A stretch of 64,000 bases of DNA from Alisma plantago-aquatica (lineage: Eukaryota; Streptophyta; Magnoliopsida; Alismatales; Alismataceae), in assembly GCA_963693085.1 (NCBI GenBank), contig OY856413.1:539948879-540012878 (forward strand). The letters are read 5' to 3'. This document shows, piece after piece, positions 46,594 through 57,645 of the stretch. A program made the position numbers and the translations under genes. Every line of letters begins with the position of its first letter. Position 1 is the stretch's first letter. Under the pieces are notes generated by a model. It was not told where the DNA came from. It worked only from the letters and a program-made list of their open reading frames with translations, and ran no database searches.

Positions 46594-48112
46594 TGATGTA
46601 GGGGTTTTGAGTCATTTTTTTAGGCTAGTTTTACGCTCATTTTATGCGCTTATTGGTCATATTTGTGGTTAATATCACATGACAATTCATTTAGCCTATT
46701 ATCCTTGCCTGCATCAAATTCATCTTGTTTTACATTGTTTTGCATAAATTATCATAATTCTCAGATTTGATTTGTGTTCCTCTCTTTATTTTAGGAAATT
46801 TGCATTCCTCGACAGGTCGATACCATCGACGGTCTGTCGATAGCATTGACAGAGCAACAATAGCAAAGCCGGAGAGGAAGCAGATAGTTCGATACCATCA
46901 ATCCAATGTCGATGGTCTAAAAAATGCAACAACATGCCACAAGTCACCCCGTCGATACCATCGACGGGAACGGTCGATGGTATCAAGATGCCATCAGGCG
47001 GCTTCCAAAAATTGAAGAAAGCATCGGTAGCCTAAGGTTTTGATGCCATCAACACCCCATCGATGGTATGGATGCCGTCAGATCTGAGTTTTATCTAGCA
47101 CAACTTCAATCGGACGGATGCATTCTATTGGCGGCAGTAAGTGGTACCTATACCTAGGAAAAGATGGCCCAAAGCTGTCATTCACGTTCGATTGCATTGC
47201 ACAAGTCCCGAAGGAGGAGAGAGTGAAGAACGGAGCCGAGAGCTATGTCCTAGGAGAATCTAGAGATGTAGATGGAGTTCTTCACTGCTGGAAGGCTACA
47301 AAAAGCTCATCCTGCACTGAGGATCACCCGGTTCTTCTCCATTTAGGGGTTACACCATCTCCATCCATGTTTTATCCGTGTTTTCTCCTTCGTTCATGAT
47401 GTTTTGCATTGAGATGAACATGCAGGGTTAATCCCCTTTGTCTCTAGGACAAAGAGTAGCCCAATAAATCATTGTATGACTCTTTTTACATAGTTTATCA
47501 TAATTTGTCCCTCAAATCCATGATATGATATCATTTTCTCCATTGCTATCATTGTGCTTGATCACCATAATGGTAATCTAATACCTTTAATTGCTTTTAA
47601 TGAAGAATTACGTTTGAATAGAGGCGATAATCACATTAACTAATAAATCCTTTGGAAAAGGCAATGTACGGTTAATGGTGGGAACCCAGAGACATGTTCT
47701 TCATGCACCTAGTCTAGGGAATAGGTTACTACTGGCGTGGAACTGACCTAGATTAAAATAGTGAATTGTATCACAGAAGCGAGCAATTCTGACTACAGGA
47801 CACTATCCAGAAAGGGAGACGAGTTGTGATAACTGTGTAGGAACTAGTATAATGAGAACCCGTGGTGAAACCACATTCCTAGAGATTCCATTTTAATTGA
47901 TTAAACCAACCATTTAATCGATTGCTTTATTTTCCTTTGTTTTATTTTATTTTTCAAAACAACTCTCAACTTTTATAATTTGTCTACCTGATTGTGAATA
48001 GTTATTAGTAGTCTACCAAAAATTACATTTCCCTATGTTCGACTCGGGCCTCACAAGGCCTATATTACATTGACGCATACACTTGCGTTATACGCACAGA
48101 AAAACCGTGTCA
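46594..48112 (+). mobile_element. 5' LTR of the Athila-like element (1,519 bp)
   Basis: It runs from TGATGTAGG to CCGTGTCA before the PBS. A dyad-motif cluster at 46815-47090 lies in its first fifth. It retains about 50 bp (near 47030-47085, with two motif copies) that the 3' LTR lacks. Confidence 0.9.
46815..47090. repeat. GTCGATACCATCGAC dyad-motif cluster in the 5' LTR
   Basis: The palindrome-like motif GTCGATACCATCGAC, its complement GTCGATGGTATC and half-sites occur about eight times, often in inverted pairs separated by 8-15 bp. Confidence 0.85.
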
Positions 48113-48118
48113 AGTTTT

Positions 48119-48136
48119 TGGCATCGTTGCCGGGGA
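48119..48136 (+). other. Primer binding site, tRNA-Asp type
   Basis: TGGCATCGTTGCCGGGGA differs at two positions from TGGCGCCGTTGCCGGGGA, the complement of the plant tRNA-Asp(GUC) 3' end used by Athila elements. Confidence 0.85.
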
Positions 48137-48299
48137 ATACGACAATTTTCGGCACTACGAGGGCTGCAAGCGGCCACTCTAGGCCACATTTTCCTTTTTA
48201 TTAGCAATATTTATTTTTGAGATTAATTGTCTATCTTTCAGATTCTTTATTCATTTAGTGATGTACTTATTCAATTTTCCACTTTTCAAGTACTAGTGC

Positions 48300-49247
48300 A
48301 TGGTGAAGACGCATAGTACAGACTACACACAGTCAGCACCTGAGATTCCGCCTTTGGGATTGGGTGATGAGGAGGAGCATATCCAAAATCAACCCGAGGA
48401 CATAAGCACATATTCTGAACCTGAAGCAATGGTTGAGGAACAGAAAATATGGGAGAAGATCAAGGCTACTTCTTCATCTGTGTCAAAAGGGCCGATCAAA
48501 AGGCAGGCTATTAACATTCCTACATACAAGATTGATCCAACATTGATTAACCTAGTCAAGTCTAATGCATTTCATGGGCTGAAGAATGAATATCCACTGG
48601 CCCACATCAGCCAATTTGTGGAAAACTATGATATGATAAAGATTGACAGGTTCCCGCAAGAAGCACTCTACTTAAAGCTTTTTCCCAGTTCTCTATCGGG
48701 AAATGCACGTGAATGGCTGCACAATCTCGAAGACGAGCACATCAAGACCTGGGACCAGATGGTAGAGGTCCTCTTTGAGAGATTCTTCCCGCCTGATAAG
48801 ATGAATGACCTCGTGAGAAAGATCCATAACTTCAGTCAAAAGGCCGGCAAGACTTATTCAGAGACATGGGAGCGCTTCCAGATCATGCTGAGGAAGTGCC
48901 CACATCACGGGCTGGATAAGGAAAAGCAAGTAAAAATTTTCTACTTTTCTCTCAGTGAGCATGACCGAAGCAACTTGGATTCAGCGGGCTCGGGCTTCTT
49001 CTTGAAAAAGACAGGTACAAGGTGTTGGGAGATCTTGAAGAACATGGCCAAGAAGCAGTCGTGGGATAATAGAGATGCACCAGAACAAAATAGAGTTGTA
49101 GGTGATGCAAAAGCCATTCAAGCATTGAATGAGAAGATGGACATGCTGGCCAAGAAGCTCTTAGAGAAGGAGAGCAGTGGGTCTGAGGAGGAAGAATATG
49201 TAAAATATATGCATCGACAGGGCTATAGGAGCAATGACTACTCTTAG
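48300..49247 (+). CDS. gag: Gag of the Athila-like element, 315 codons
   Basis: The frame begins at ATG 187 bp after the LTR. An acidic N-terminus (1-60) leads into a retrotransposon gag domain at about 95-230, with AHISQFVENYDMIKI, LKLFPSSLSGNAREWL (capsid core, residues 125-140), FFPPDKM and the block RKCPHHGLDKEKQV (198-211), which is highly typical of Athila/Tat Gag. Gag builds the particle that packages element RNA. The TAG at 49245-49247 is premature, because the same frame continues with gag-pro-like sequence (see next entry). No zinc knuckle is visible in these 315 residues. The ATG at 48300 is the natural start, being the first in frame after the PBS leader. Confidence 0.85.
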   Translation: MVKTHSTDYTQSAPEIPPLGLGDEEEHIQNQPEDISTYSEPEAMVEEQKIWEKIKATSSSVSKGPIKRQAINIPTYKIDPTLINLVKSNAFHGLKNEYPLAHISQFVENYDMIKIDRFPQEALYLKLFPSSLSGNAREWLHNLEDEHIKTWDQMVEVLFERFFPPDKMNDLVRKIHNFSQKAGKTYSETWERFQIMLRKCPHHGLDKEKQVKIFYFSLSEHDRSNLDSAGSGFFLKKTGTRCWEILKNMAKKQSWDNRDAPEQNRVVGDAKAIQALNEKMDMLAKKLLEKESSGSEEEEYVKYMHRQGYRSNDYS

Positions 49248-50644
49248 AGAAAGGATAAGAAATTTTTATGGAAGGATCCAAATAATTTTCTACAAGACCC
49301 AGAGCAAACACCACATCCGAGTGCAGAGGACAAGAGAAATGAGTTGCTCAACCAAGTAATAAATTAAAATCAAGAGTTGATGAGCACATTTAGCAAGAAA
49401 ATTAAATCACAAGGAGAGTTTATGAATCCGTTTGAGCTGACTCTACAGATTCATGGTGCACAACTGAGGACTCTAGAGACAACCATGACCCAAATTTCAA
49501 CTGAGGTGGCGGCGATGAAGCAAATCATTCAACATAAACTAGTTGGGAATGCAGAGCCCGCTCAGCCACATCAATAGATTAAATATATTTCAGTCTGCAA
49601 AGCATCAGAGCTTCCTGTTGAGGAGGTAAATGGGTAGAGTACCATGCATATAGACTTGGAGGATAAACCCAAAGTTCCATACCCTCACAGTTTGTAAGGA
49701 TTTCTAGGAGGATGTAGGACGCCATTCAAATCACTCCAAGATTCCACCACTATCGTGCCCATATCTCAGATTTCTAAGGAGACTCCTATGCCAAAAGAGG
49801 AGGTGAAAGCTTTACTTCGTAGTGGAGCAACCACTAGAAATATGGAGAAGCAACCACAAGTCATGCCATCCATAGATGATGTACCAAATCCGATCTTGAA
49901 CGGTGGCATTGAAGAAAGGTTAGGGGAGGAGACACCTAAATTTCCATATATACCACCGCACAAGCGTATAAAGGAGCCAAGTATGCCATTCCCAGATAGT
50001 CTGAAGCTAAGGAAACAACAAATGCGCTTCAATAAATTTCTTGAGATCTTTCAGAAGCTCCACATTAACATTCCATTGGTGGAGGCTATAGAGAAAATTC
50101 CTTCATATGAAAGATTTATGAAAGACATCATCAACAAGAAATGACAGATCAAAGATACAGTTGTTGTGTGTGTTGATGAAGTAGTGAGTTCTATAATCCA
50201 AGGAAGGCTGCCAAAGAAGAGGAAAGATCCAGGATGTTTCTACATCCCATGTTCCATTGGTGGACAACATTTTCCTAAAGCACAGTGTGACTCAGGAGCA
50301 GGCATTTTATGCCACTTGCCACTTTTCAAAAGTTGGGATTGAAGAAGCCAACACAGACTTCCATGACAATCGAGTTGGCAGATGGATCCATAGTTAAGCC
50401 ACAAGGTATATGCGAGGATGTGATAGTCAAAGTCGACAAATTCATCTTCCATATTGACTTTTTGGTCATGGACATGCATGAGCTAAAAGGATGGGAGATG
50501 TTATTCGGAAGGTCGTTCCAAGCTGCGACTGATGTAATCACTGTCATTGGGCGAGGTTACTTGACACTTGGGATTGGTAATGATAGAGTTGAATTCAAAA
50601 TGCCAAATGAATTATCAGAGACATCCATTGACAACCTAGGTTAA
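49248..50644 (+). pseudogene. Continuation of gag and broken retropepsin of the Athila-like element
   Basis: The gag frame stays open apart from five further single stops at 49365, 49575, 49635, 49695 and 50142, then reads DPGCFYIPCSIGG and CDSGAGIL (protease flap and active-site region, D-S-G-A) to about 50300. Right there a frameshift moves the reading to another frame, which continues MPLATFQKLGLKKP and ends with LFGRSF and LTLGIGNDRVEFK at 50644. The order DPGxFxIPCxIGG, DxGA, LMPxxxFxxLG, LGRPF is that of Athila-type aspartic proteases, which cut the polyprotein in the particle. Six nonsense changes in total and a frameshift inside the active-site loop make it inactive. Confidence 0.8.
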
Positions 50645-52811
50645 GGTATCTGTATCGTCTAGCCTAAGACGTTAAAGAAGGGTGCTTGTTGGAAGGCAAC
50701 CCAACCTTGGTAGTGTACATGTTTTATTCTTTAAATTTTTTTCATTCCTAGGTAGTTTTCATTAATTTAGATTTAGCAGTTAGTCTTTAAAAATAATAAC
50801 CTGATATGTTTGTTGAGTGTGCAGGCTGGGGAACGGTCGATACCATCGACATCTGGGTCGATGGTATCAAATTTGTAACAACAGACAATTCTACATAAAT
50901 TTCATTCCGTCAATACCATCGACGGCCTCGTCGATGGTATTGAAATTGGAACAGGCGAAAAAGGACCGAGCGTCGATTGTATCGACTCGTCGTCGATGGT
51001 AGTGAGTTTTTTGTAGAGTTTCAGATGGATTTTCTCAGTGATTTCGATACCATCGACACCCCAACAGAGCAGACAGCAACACCACCACCTCACGAGGATC
51101 AAAGTGCAAATGCAGATGTCGATACTATTGACACTCCATCGATGGTATCGACAGATCAATAGTAGTGCGAGCAGTAGTTCTAAAAGGAGGACAAATTCGT
51201 TCTATCAAATTCTAGGGGCATCATCCTACTGGGGACCCCCATATCCACCAGTACCCGCCACACCCACCGCCTCAGCAGTATCAGGGTATCACTGTTCCAC
51301 CTTCTGAGTTTGTTCTTGACTATGAGGCCATAGTCGAATTCAAGCTTTGGGGGGATGGAATAGTTTCTATCTTCATTTTATTTTATTTTCTTCTGTTTGC
51401 GCATTTTTCTTAGTTTTTTTTGCAATTTTCTAGGACCCACTTTCTATCTAGTGTAATTTGTGGGTGTCTAATGTAAGTGTGTCATCTCAATGTCTTTCAT
51501 ATGGGGTTGATGTGTGGATTTTTTGAAATCGAGCACATAACTTATGAAAATAATTGGGTAGGTCAACTTTAAAACATATGATCATAACTGTATATCCTTA
51601 TGGTTCAAAAATTGAGGACGGATATGGATGTTGAGCTTTAACTGACCAAACGGTAACGAGACTTTAATTTGAAGTGAGAAGAGAGAAACCTTTTAGTTAC
51701 CCTGTGCAAATGTCAGTAAGGAGAGACATATAATCTTTTCCAATGGTTCTATCATTTAGTCTTGTGATCTATCAACCTCACTTCATTCACACTCCATCAT
51801 AAGAACTGGGAGCACCTTACAGTTTTTCATCTCTTGATTGCATGTCATTTAGATAGGAGGATTGCATTATAGCTAGATTTTGCATGAAAAATAAAACATT
51901 TTGTAGATCAGTTATGCATGCACACATTCTAGAGTGCATGCCATTGTAGTTGCATAATTACTTTCATGTAGTTCCACTTTGCATATTTTTGAGCATATAG
52001 GACATTATGTGCCTTACTTCTTCTGAAAAATAAGAAAAGTGGGTAACTTGTTCTATACTCTCTGAAAAGTTGATTATAATGCATCAATTATAGTAGTTAT
52101 GTGAAAATAAGCCCAAAAAACAATTTATTATTTGTAAATATTTCCATAGTCAATTGAGAAACTTGGGGCTGGAAAAAGGATAAAGAAAAAAAAAAGTAGA
52201 AATCAGAGGGAGAAAGGAACTTGTTTCACCTGTATAATAGGAAGAATAAGCACATGATGTAGTTTTGTAGACATTCTATCTCACATTGAGATGGAATAGT
52301 AGAGAATGCATCATTCCACCTAAAATGTAGGTATTAGGTCATTTTCATATTGCATATGCATCATTTAGGTCATGTTTGTTGTTTTTGCATGTTGAACTAT
52401 ATTGTGCTTTCTGTTCTTTCACAGCCGCCCATTCCATCCACCCATTGCTCAAAATAGTAGGCCACCCATGATTATCTCCTCATTATTGTATATCAAGAGA
52501 TCTGCTTCCATTATAGATGGTAGTTAGGATTTGAGCAACGTAGATAGGAGATCACAAGATGCACCACGCATGAACCAGAGGAATTTATTATATTATCTAC
52601 TTTATTTGATTGTGTTCATTGATTACGGGGTGGACATCTCTCATGGATGATCATTGTCACCTTTAGGGGAGTTATCGTTCTATGGTTAGTGAGAGCCGAT
52701 ATGTGCCTTGTAGGTGGGGATCATACTGTGATGTCTTTTATGTGACTATGTTCTTTAGTTGACCCTCACAATTTTATTCTATAGTTTTGTTGCTCGAAGA
52801 TGAGCAAAGTT
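50645..52811 (+). other. Non-coding interior of the Athila-like element
   Basis: No RT, RNase H or integrase motif is seen. The region contains the dyad-motif cluster (50834-51160), a short Pro/Gln-rich coding vestige (51170-51310), a first PPT-like tract CAAGCTTTGGGGGGATGG (51343-51360) and an AT-rich spacer. This layout is typical of the 3' part of Athila/Tat elements after loss of pol. Confidence 0.65.
50834..51160. repeat. GTCGATACCATCGAC dyad-motif cluster in the interior
   Basis: Copies include GGTCGATACCATCGAC, GGTCGATGGTATC, GTCAATACCATCGACGG, CGTCGATGGTATTG, TCGATACCATCGAC and CATCGATGGTATCGAC, about eight to ten in 330 bp. It is the same motif as in both LTRs. Confidence 0.85.
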
Positions 52812-52827
52812 CAAGCTTGGGGGAGTT
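52812..52827 (+). other. Polypurine tract of the Athila-like element
   Basis: CAAGCTTGGGGGAGTT lies directly before the 3' LTR start TGATGTAG, a classical Athila/Tat PPT. Confidence 0.9.
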
Positions 52828-54297
52828 TGATGTAGTGGTTTTGAGTCACTTTTATAGGCTAGTTTTACGCTCGTTTTATGCGCTTATTGGGCATATTTGT
52901 GGTTAATATCGCATGATTCGATTCATTTAGCCCATTATCCTTGCATGCATCAAATTCATCTTGTTTTACATTGTTTTGCATAAATTGTCATAATTCTCAG
53001 ATTTGATTTGTGTTCCTCTCTTTATTTTAGGTAATTTGCATTCCTAAACCCGTCGATACCATCAACGGTTCGCCGATAGCATTGACATAGCAACAATAGC
53101 AAAGCCGGAGAGGAAGCAGATAGTTCGATACCATCGATCCAATGTCGATGGTCTCGAAAGTGCAACAACGCGCCAGAAGTCACCCCATTAACACCATCGA
53201 CAGGAATGGTCGATGGTATTGAGATGCCATCAGGCGGCTTCCAAAAATTGAACAAAGCATCAGTATCTTGTCGATGGTATCAACACCGTCAGATCAGAGT
53301 TTTGTCCAACACGACTTCAATCAGACGACTGTATTCTGTTGGCGGCCGTAAGTGGTACCTATACCTAGGAAAAGACAACCCAAAGCCGTCATTCACATTC
53401 GATTGCATTGCACAAGTCCCAAAGGAGGAGAGAGCGAAGAACGGAGCTGAGAGCTATGCCCCAGGAGATTCCAGAGACACAGACAGAATTCTTCACCGCT
53501 GGAAGGCTGCAGAATGCTCATCCCTCGCCGAGGGGTTACACCATCTCCATTCACGTTTTCTCCATGTTTTCTCCTTCCTTCATGATGTTTTGCATTGAGA
53601 TGAGCATGCGAGGGTAATCCCCTTTGTCTCTAGGATAGGGAGTAGCCCGGGCAATTGTTGTATGACTCTTTTTACATAGTTTATCATAATTTGTCCCTCA
53701 AATCCAAGATATGATATCGTTTTCTCCATTGCTATCATTGTGCTTGATCACCATAATGGTAATCTAATACCTTTAATTGCTTTCGATGAAGAATTAACGG
53801 TTGAATAGAGGTGATAATCACATTAACTAATAATTCCTTTGGAAAAGGTGATGTACGGTTAATGGTGGGAACCCAGAGACATGTTCTTCATGTACCTAGT
53901 CTAGGGCATAGGTTACTACTGGCATTGAACCAACCTAGATTAAGGTAGTGAATGGTATCGCGAAAGTGAGAAATTATGACTACATGCCACTATCCGGAAA
54001 GGGAGACGAGTTGTGATAACTGTGTAGGAATTAGTATAATGAGAACCCACAGTGAAACCACAATCCTAGAGATTCCATTTTAATTTATTAAACCAACCAT
54101 GTAATCGATTGCTTTATTTTCCTTTGTCTTTTTTCAAAACAACTCTCAACTTTTATAATTGGTTTAGATGATTGCGAACAATTATTAGATTAGTAGTCTA
54201 CCGAAAATTACATTCCCCTATATTCAACTCGGGCCTCACAAGGCCTATATTACATTGACGCGTACACTTGCGTTATACGCACGATAAAATCATATCA
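52828..54297 (+). mobile_element. 3' LTR of the Athila-like element (1,470 bp)
   Basis: It aligns with the 5' LTR from TGATGTAG to ATATCA. The dyad-motif cluster is shorter (53051-53295) through loss of about 50 bp. It is followed by the TSD copy CCTAA. Confidence 0.9.
53051..53295. repeat. GTCGATACCATCGAC dyad-motif cluster in the 3' LTR
   Basis: About seven variants are present, among them CGTCGATACCATCAACGG, GATACCATCGATCC, GGTCGATGGTATTG and TGTCGATGGTATC. Confidence 0.8.
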
Positions 54298-54685
54298 CCT
54301 AACATTTATCTATGTGCTTTGTTTGGTATTGCCATATCATGACTTAGTGAGACTCACTCATCAACCTACTCACACTCTAGTCTTATGTGTTATTGGTGTC
54401 TGTCTACCTTCCATAGTAACAACCAACTAAGGACATAATGAGAATATGTATATGTACTCTTAACATATGTATGATATCATTTCCATAAGGATAATACTTG
54501 AAGACATACATCATTGAGTAATATTATTATCTAGACATTCATAGTGTTTTCTCACTATCTCATAACTGAATGAAATAGAATGAATTGGAATGTTGTGTTT
54601 ATTAGTATTAATCAAATCCTTCAAGGTATATGCCATGTCAATCATCACATGATTGGCTATATGGGTATACCTTACCAACAATATG

Positions 54686-57055
54686 TGTGGTGCTAAATGT
54701 GGAGATTCTGGCTAGTAATCACCTCCTATCCTACTAGTGTGGTGGATGAGGTTCCTCTACATACCTACCTACCCAAAGTGGATCCAACATTGTATTAGGC
54801 TTCTTCCCTTCAAGCTTAGAGAGTCTTCTAGCATCTCATATCTTCTTCAAGGACCAACTAATCCTCCCAAGAATATGATGATTAGTTATCTTTCTTGTCT
54901 CTTCATGCGATTCTTCTCTTATTACTATTAATCAAATGATATCTCGATTATTGGTAGTTTATGCAAGGTTAAAATAAATTCATTTAAAATCATGAAAGTT
55001 GATTAATATGATAATGCCATGATCTTATATTAAATTAAAAACCATATTTGATGTATGAAAGTACTCTTGAGAGTGATATACTCATGTGTAAAGTTCATGC
55101 AAACTAAGTGTTTCCTAGTTGAATATATTGTTTTCTATATTTGAGGTAAATCACAAAAAAGAACTTGAAGTTGTGTGATAAGGTGGAACTCATGTCAGAT
55201 ACCTCATAAATGATGAGGTCCCTATTGATTTAACCTATGTTGTCCCTATTTTGATAAACCTCAAACATAAATAAGAAAATCTCTCCCTATTGATATATGT
55301 TATACCCCTACTTGATATGAATCTGTCTTTGGAACCCTAGATCACGTGTGATCACTTGGATACAAGAGGCATATCCATATTGACTTCTATGCCTCTTTTT
55401 AAGCTCAATTTTGAATAAACATGATGGACATGATATCACTCTTGCCCTATTATTCTCAAACTCTGGAACTCCTAATTTGACTCCTCAATTTAAAAAATAA
55501 ACCCCCTTTCCTTGATCTTTAGAATGAAGGGAGAAATATTAGACCCTCAACCCACTCTTAGGTATGGGGTTCCAAACTAGGGTGGGTCAACCTAGGAATA
55601 TTGGGAAAAAGACATATAGGGAAGGAATAAAACTGTGGGGTCGGGTTGTGGCTAGAAAGCCTAACCTCCTCATGTGATACAAGAAGGCACCCTAGGTTTA
55701 GGCCTCCTCTAGAAGGGTGAGTTAACCATTCGGTTTGAGAATGGAGTTAAACTTGAATGTCACCCAAAATTTGAAGGATTAAGCATACAAAGCACGAAAT
55801 CATATAATGAGTATAATTCTCTAAACCAATTATTCCATCTCTCAGGGACATAATGAAGAGTCACTAAGGAAGTGGATGAGAGTATCTCTGACCAAACCCG
55901 GGAGGGAATGTCAACAAGAGGCCAAGCCCTAGATAGAAGGTCACCAAGAGGCCCATCCTAGGAGGGAAGGCCACAATGAAGGCCAAGCCAATGAGGGAAG
56001 GTCACCAAGAGGCCAAGCCGAGGAGGGAAGGCCACAATGAAGACCAAGCCTAAGAGGGAAGGTCAGCAAGAGGCCAAGCCTAGGAGGGAAGGCCACCATG
56101 AAGACCAAGCCTAGGAGGGAAGTTCACTAGGAGGGAATGTCACTGATAAGACCAAGAACAGGAGGGAAGGTCACCATGGGTCTAATGAAGGGACATAAAG
56201 TATATAATGTGCACCCTAAGATATGGAGGTAATTTGGGTTAAAGAATTACATCAAAAATAAGGTGCTCGAATATTATTAGAAACATCGAGAAATATGTGT
56301 ATGACATCTCAATAAAAACTTACAAAGGCTAGAGCCGAAATTCATCACTAAGGTGTAAAGTAGGAATCTAAAGTTTAGCTATGAAATGTTTGGGCTTGCA
56401 ACTTTGATGTCTAGACTTGACTTTTGACATAGAATAATGAAATCTTGACTCATGATTGATGATCTTGATATTTATTCGACTCCTATAATTACTCTTTTTG
56501 GATCTTGAGATCACCTCGGTATATGACAAATGACTTTCATGTTCATGAATCTCAAAAGTCTTACACGATGACTGTATTGATTCAATCAATTTATGACTTA
56601 GGGGAAATCCCTTATAAGGAGGGTGGGACGTTCCATTGATTTTGAGCACAAAATCATGATATCAGAAAAAAAAGATGTTTATGTCGAATGGTTGAAATAC
56701 AAAAATTGAATCATGGATATATTACCCACCTAGGCCAATATAAGTTAAAACCCTAAATATTGGAAATAGAAGTCACACTCTACCCTAGATTCAAATAAAT
56801 ATATTTGTTTGACCTAAATTATGATCTCTCCAATTTGCAATCTACATAATGATCTCTCCCAATTTCTAGTTCATGTAATGATCTTCTCAATTTGAGGATC
56901 TACGTGACTACGATAACCATGATGCTCAATTGATCAATTTTTGAAATATCTTAACATTGAAGGAATACCAAGTTGATTATGATAAGCAATAAAATTCCAA
57001 TCTCGGTTTGCGACTTACTTTACTTGGGGAAAAATTTGTTTTAAGGCAGGGAGGA
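54686..57055 (+). other. Interior of LARD-like element Z, main part
   Basis: This resumes element Z after the copia TSD copy ATATG. It holds a 30-bp-type minisatellite at 55891-56180 and ends with TTTTAAGGCAGGGAGGA, a PPT-like tract (57040-57055). I recognise no protein motif. The frame at 56368-56649 (minus) has no domain. Confidence 0.6.
55891..56180. repeat. Purine-rich minisatellite, about ten 25-35-bp units
   Basis: Units combine GGAGGGAAGGTCACCAAGAG with GCCAAGCCTA or GGCCACAATGAAGACCAAGC. Two unit types alternate, giving a higher-order period of about 60 bp. The stretch is open in some frames, but no domain is seen. Confidence 0.85.
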
Positions 57056-57645
57056 TGTGATAACCTAGAACTTCACACTTCAAATAATACTTCTGAATTT
57101 TGTTTCGCTCTTGTTCTCACCATCAATTTCATGGTTGTATGCTTTTTGATGCATGATTGGTCCATCAAGTATGCATGTATCACCTTAGTGATACTCAAGT
57201 TGACAAAAATCAAGTTACTTTCATATCACACATAATCACCTTTCCCTTGAAATTTGATCATATACTGTGAACATATGTACCTTATTCTCATGATCATGTT
57301 GTAGATCTATCTTTCATTTTTCCGTTGAATCAAATTTGTCCAATTTGGAGCTATGAGGAAGGTATGTCTAATTGATAATCCATACCTTGAAACCCTATTT
57401 CTTACCATTTATTCTTTTATTTTATCTTTGGACTGGCCTTGTTGGGCCCAAATGTGGGTCTCACAAGTGTTGTCCACTAACCAACTCCTAGTATCCACCA
57501 ACAATCTAGATCTTGTTCTTCAACTGATAACATTCCTTGATTTCCCTAGCTTGAATTTTAACTATTGGATCATGCTTTCCTAGATTTGATATCCTATTAA
57601 ATGGTTGAGAAATCTCCTCCTTTCTCTGCACCTTGGCCAGAGTCC
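57056..57645 (+). mobile_element. 3' LTR of element Z, truncated
   Basis: It matches the first 590 or so bases of the 5' LTR (31057 onward), including GGGCCCAAATGTGGGT and CTATTGGATCATG. Similarity stops after CCAGAGTCC. The remaining 2.3 kb of LTR is absent, through a deletion or a further rearrangement. Confidence 0.75.

Larger units (their letters stand above)
46594..54297 (+). mobile_element. Athila-like Ty3 element with gag and partial protease only (7,704 bp)
   Basis: LTRs of 1,519 and 1,470 bp, a tRNA-Asp-type PBS, a gag frame, a broken protease, a long spacer and a PPT CAAGCTTGGGGGAGTT are bounded by the TSD CCTAA. There is no RT, RNase H or integrase, and only 2.2 kb without coding signals separates the protease from the PPT. 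It is therefore a non-autonomous gag-bearing derivative, comparable in concept to TR-GAG elements. The LTRs differ by roughly one base in sixteen over the first 200 bp by eye, so it is younger than the host copia element. Confidence 0.9.
34079..54680 (-). mobile_element. Ty1/copia element (Angela/Tork-like), carrying nested insertions
   Basis: Two LTRs of about 2.24 and 2.26 kb (insertions removed) enclose a 4,680-bp interior. A reversed iMet PBS lies at 44700-44711 and a reversed PPT at 40033-40045. The outer ends are TGTTGG...CCAACA with a perfect 5-bp TSD ATATG, so the element is complete at both ends. Gag and fragments of pol are readable on the minus strand but full of stops. The interior is too short for a complete copia pol. 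Long LTRs and the gag style suggest the Angela branch, which is tentative. Confidence 0.85.
44713..54680 (-). mobile_element. 5' LTR of the copia element, interrupted by an Athila-like element
   Basis: It starts TATTGGGAAATACG (TG mutated to TA) and ends TTACCAACA. After removal of the Athila-like insertion and one TSD copy it is 2,259 bp and aligns along its whole length with the 3' LTR. The undisturbed counterpart of the Cassandra insertion site is at about 45222-45230. Confidence 0.8.
31057..57645 (+). mobile_element. Old LARD-like retrotransposon (Z), split by nested insertions
   Basis: A 2,918-bp 5' LTR (31057-33974) is followed by a PBS and a 104-bp leader. The element then resumes after the copia insertion at 54686 and runs to a PPT and the start of the 3' LTR at 57056. 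Both LTRs begin TGTGATAACCTAGAACTTCA and stay alignable for about 590 bp. The internal region without insertions is about 2.5 kb and shows no retroviral protein. Long LTRs with a short empty interior fit a LARD. By eye the LTRs differ more than those of any nested element, in keeping with being the oldest insertion. Confidence 0.75.
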
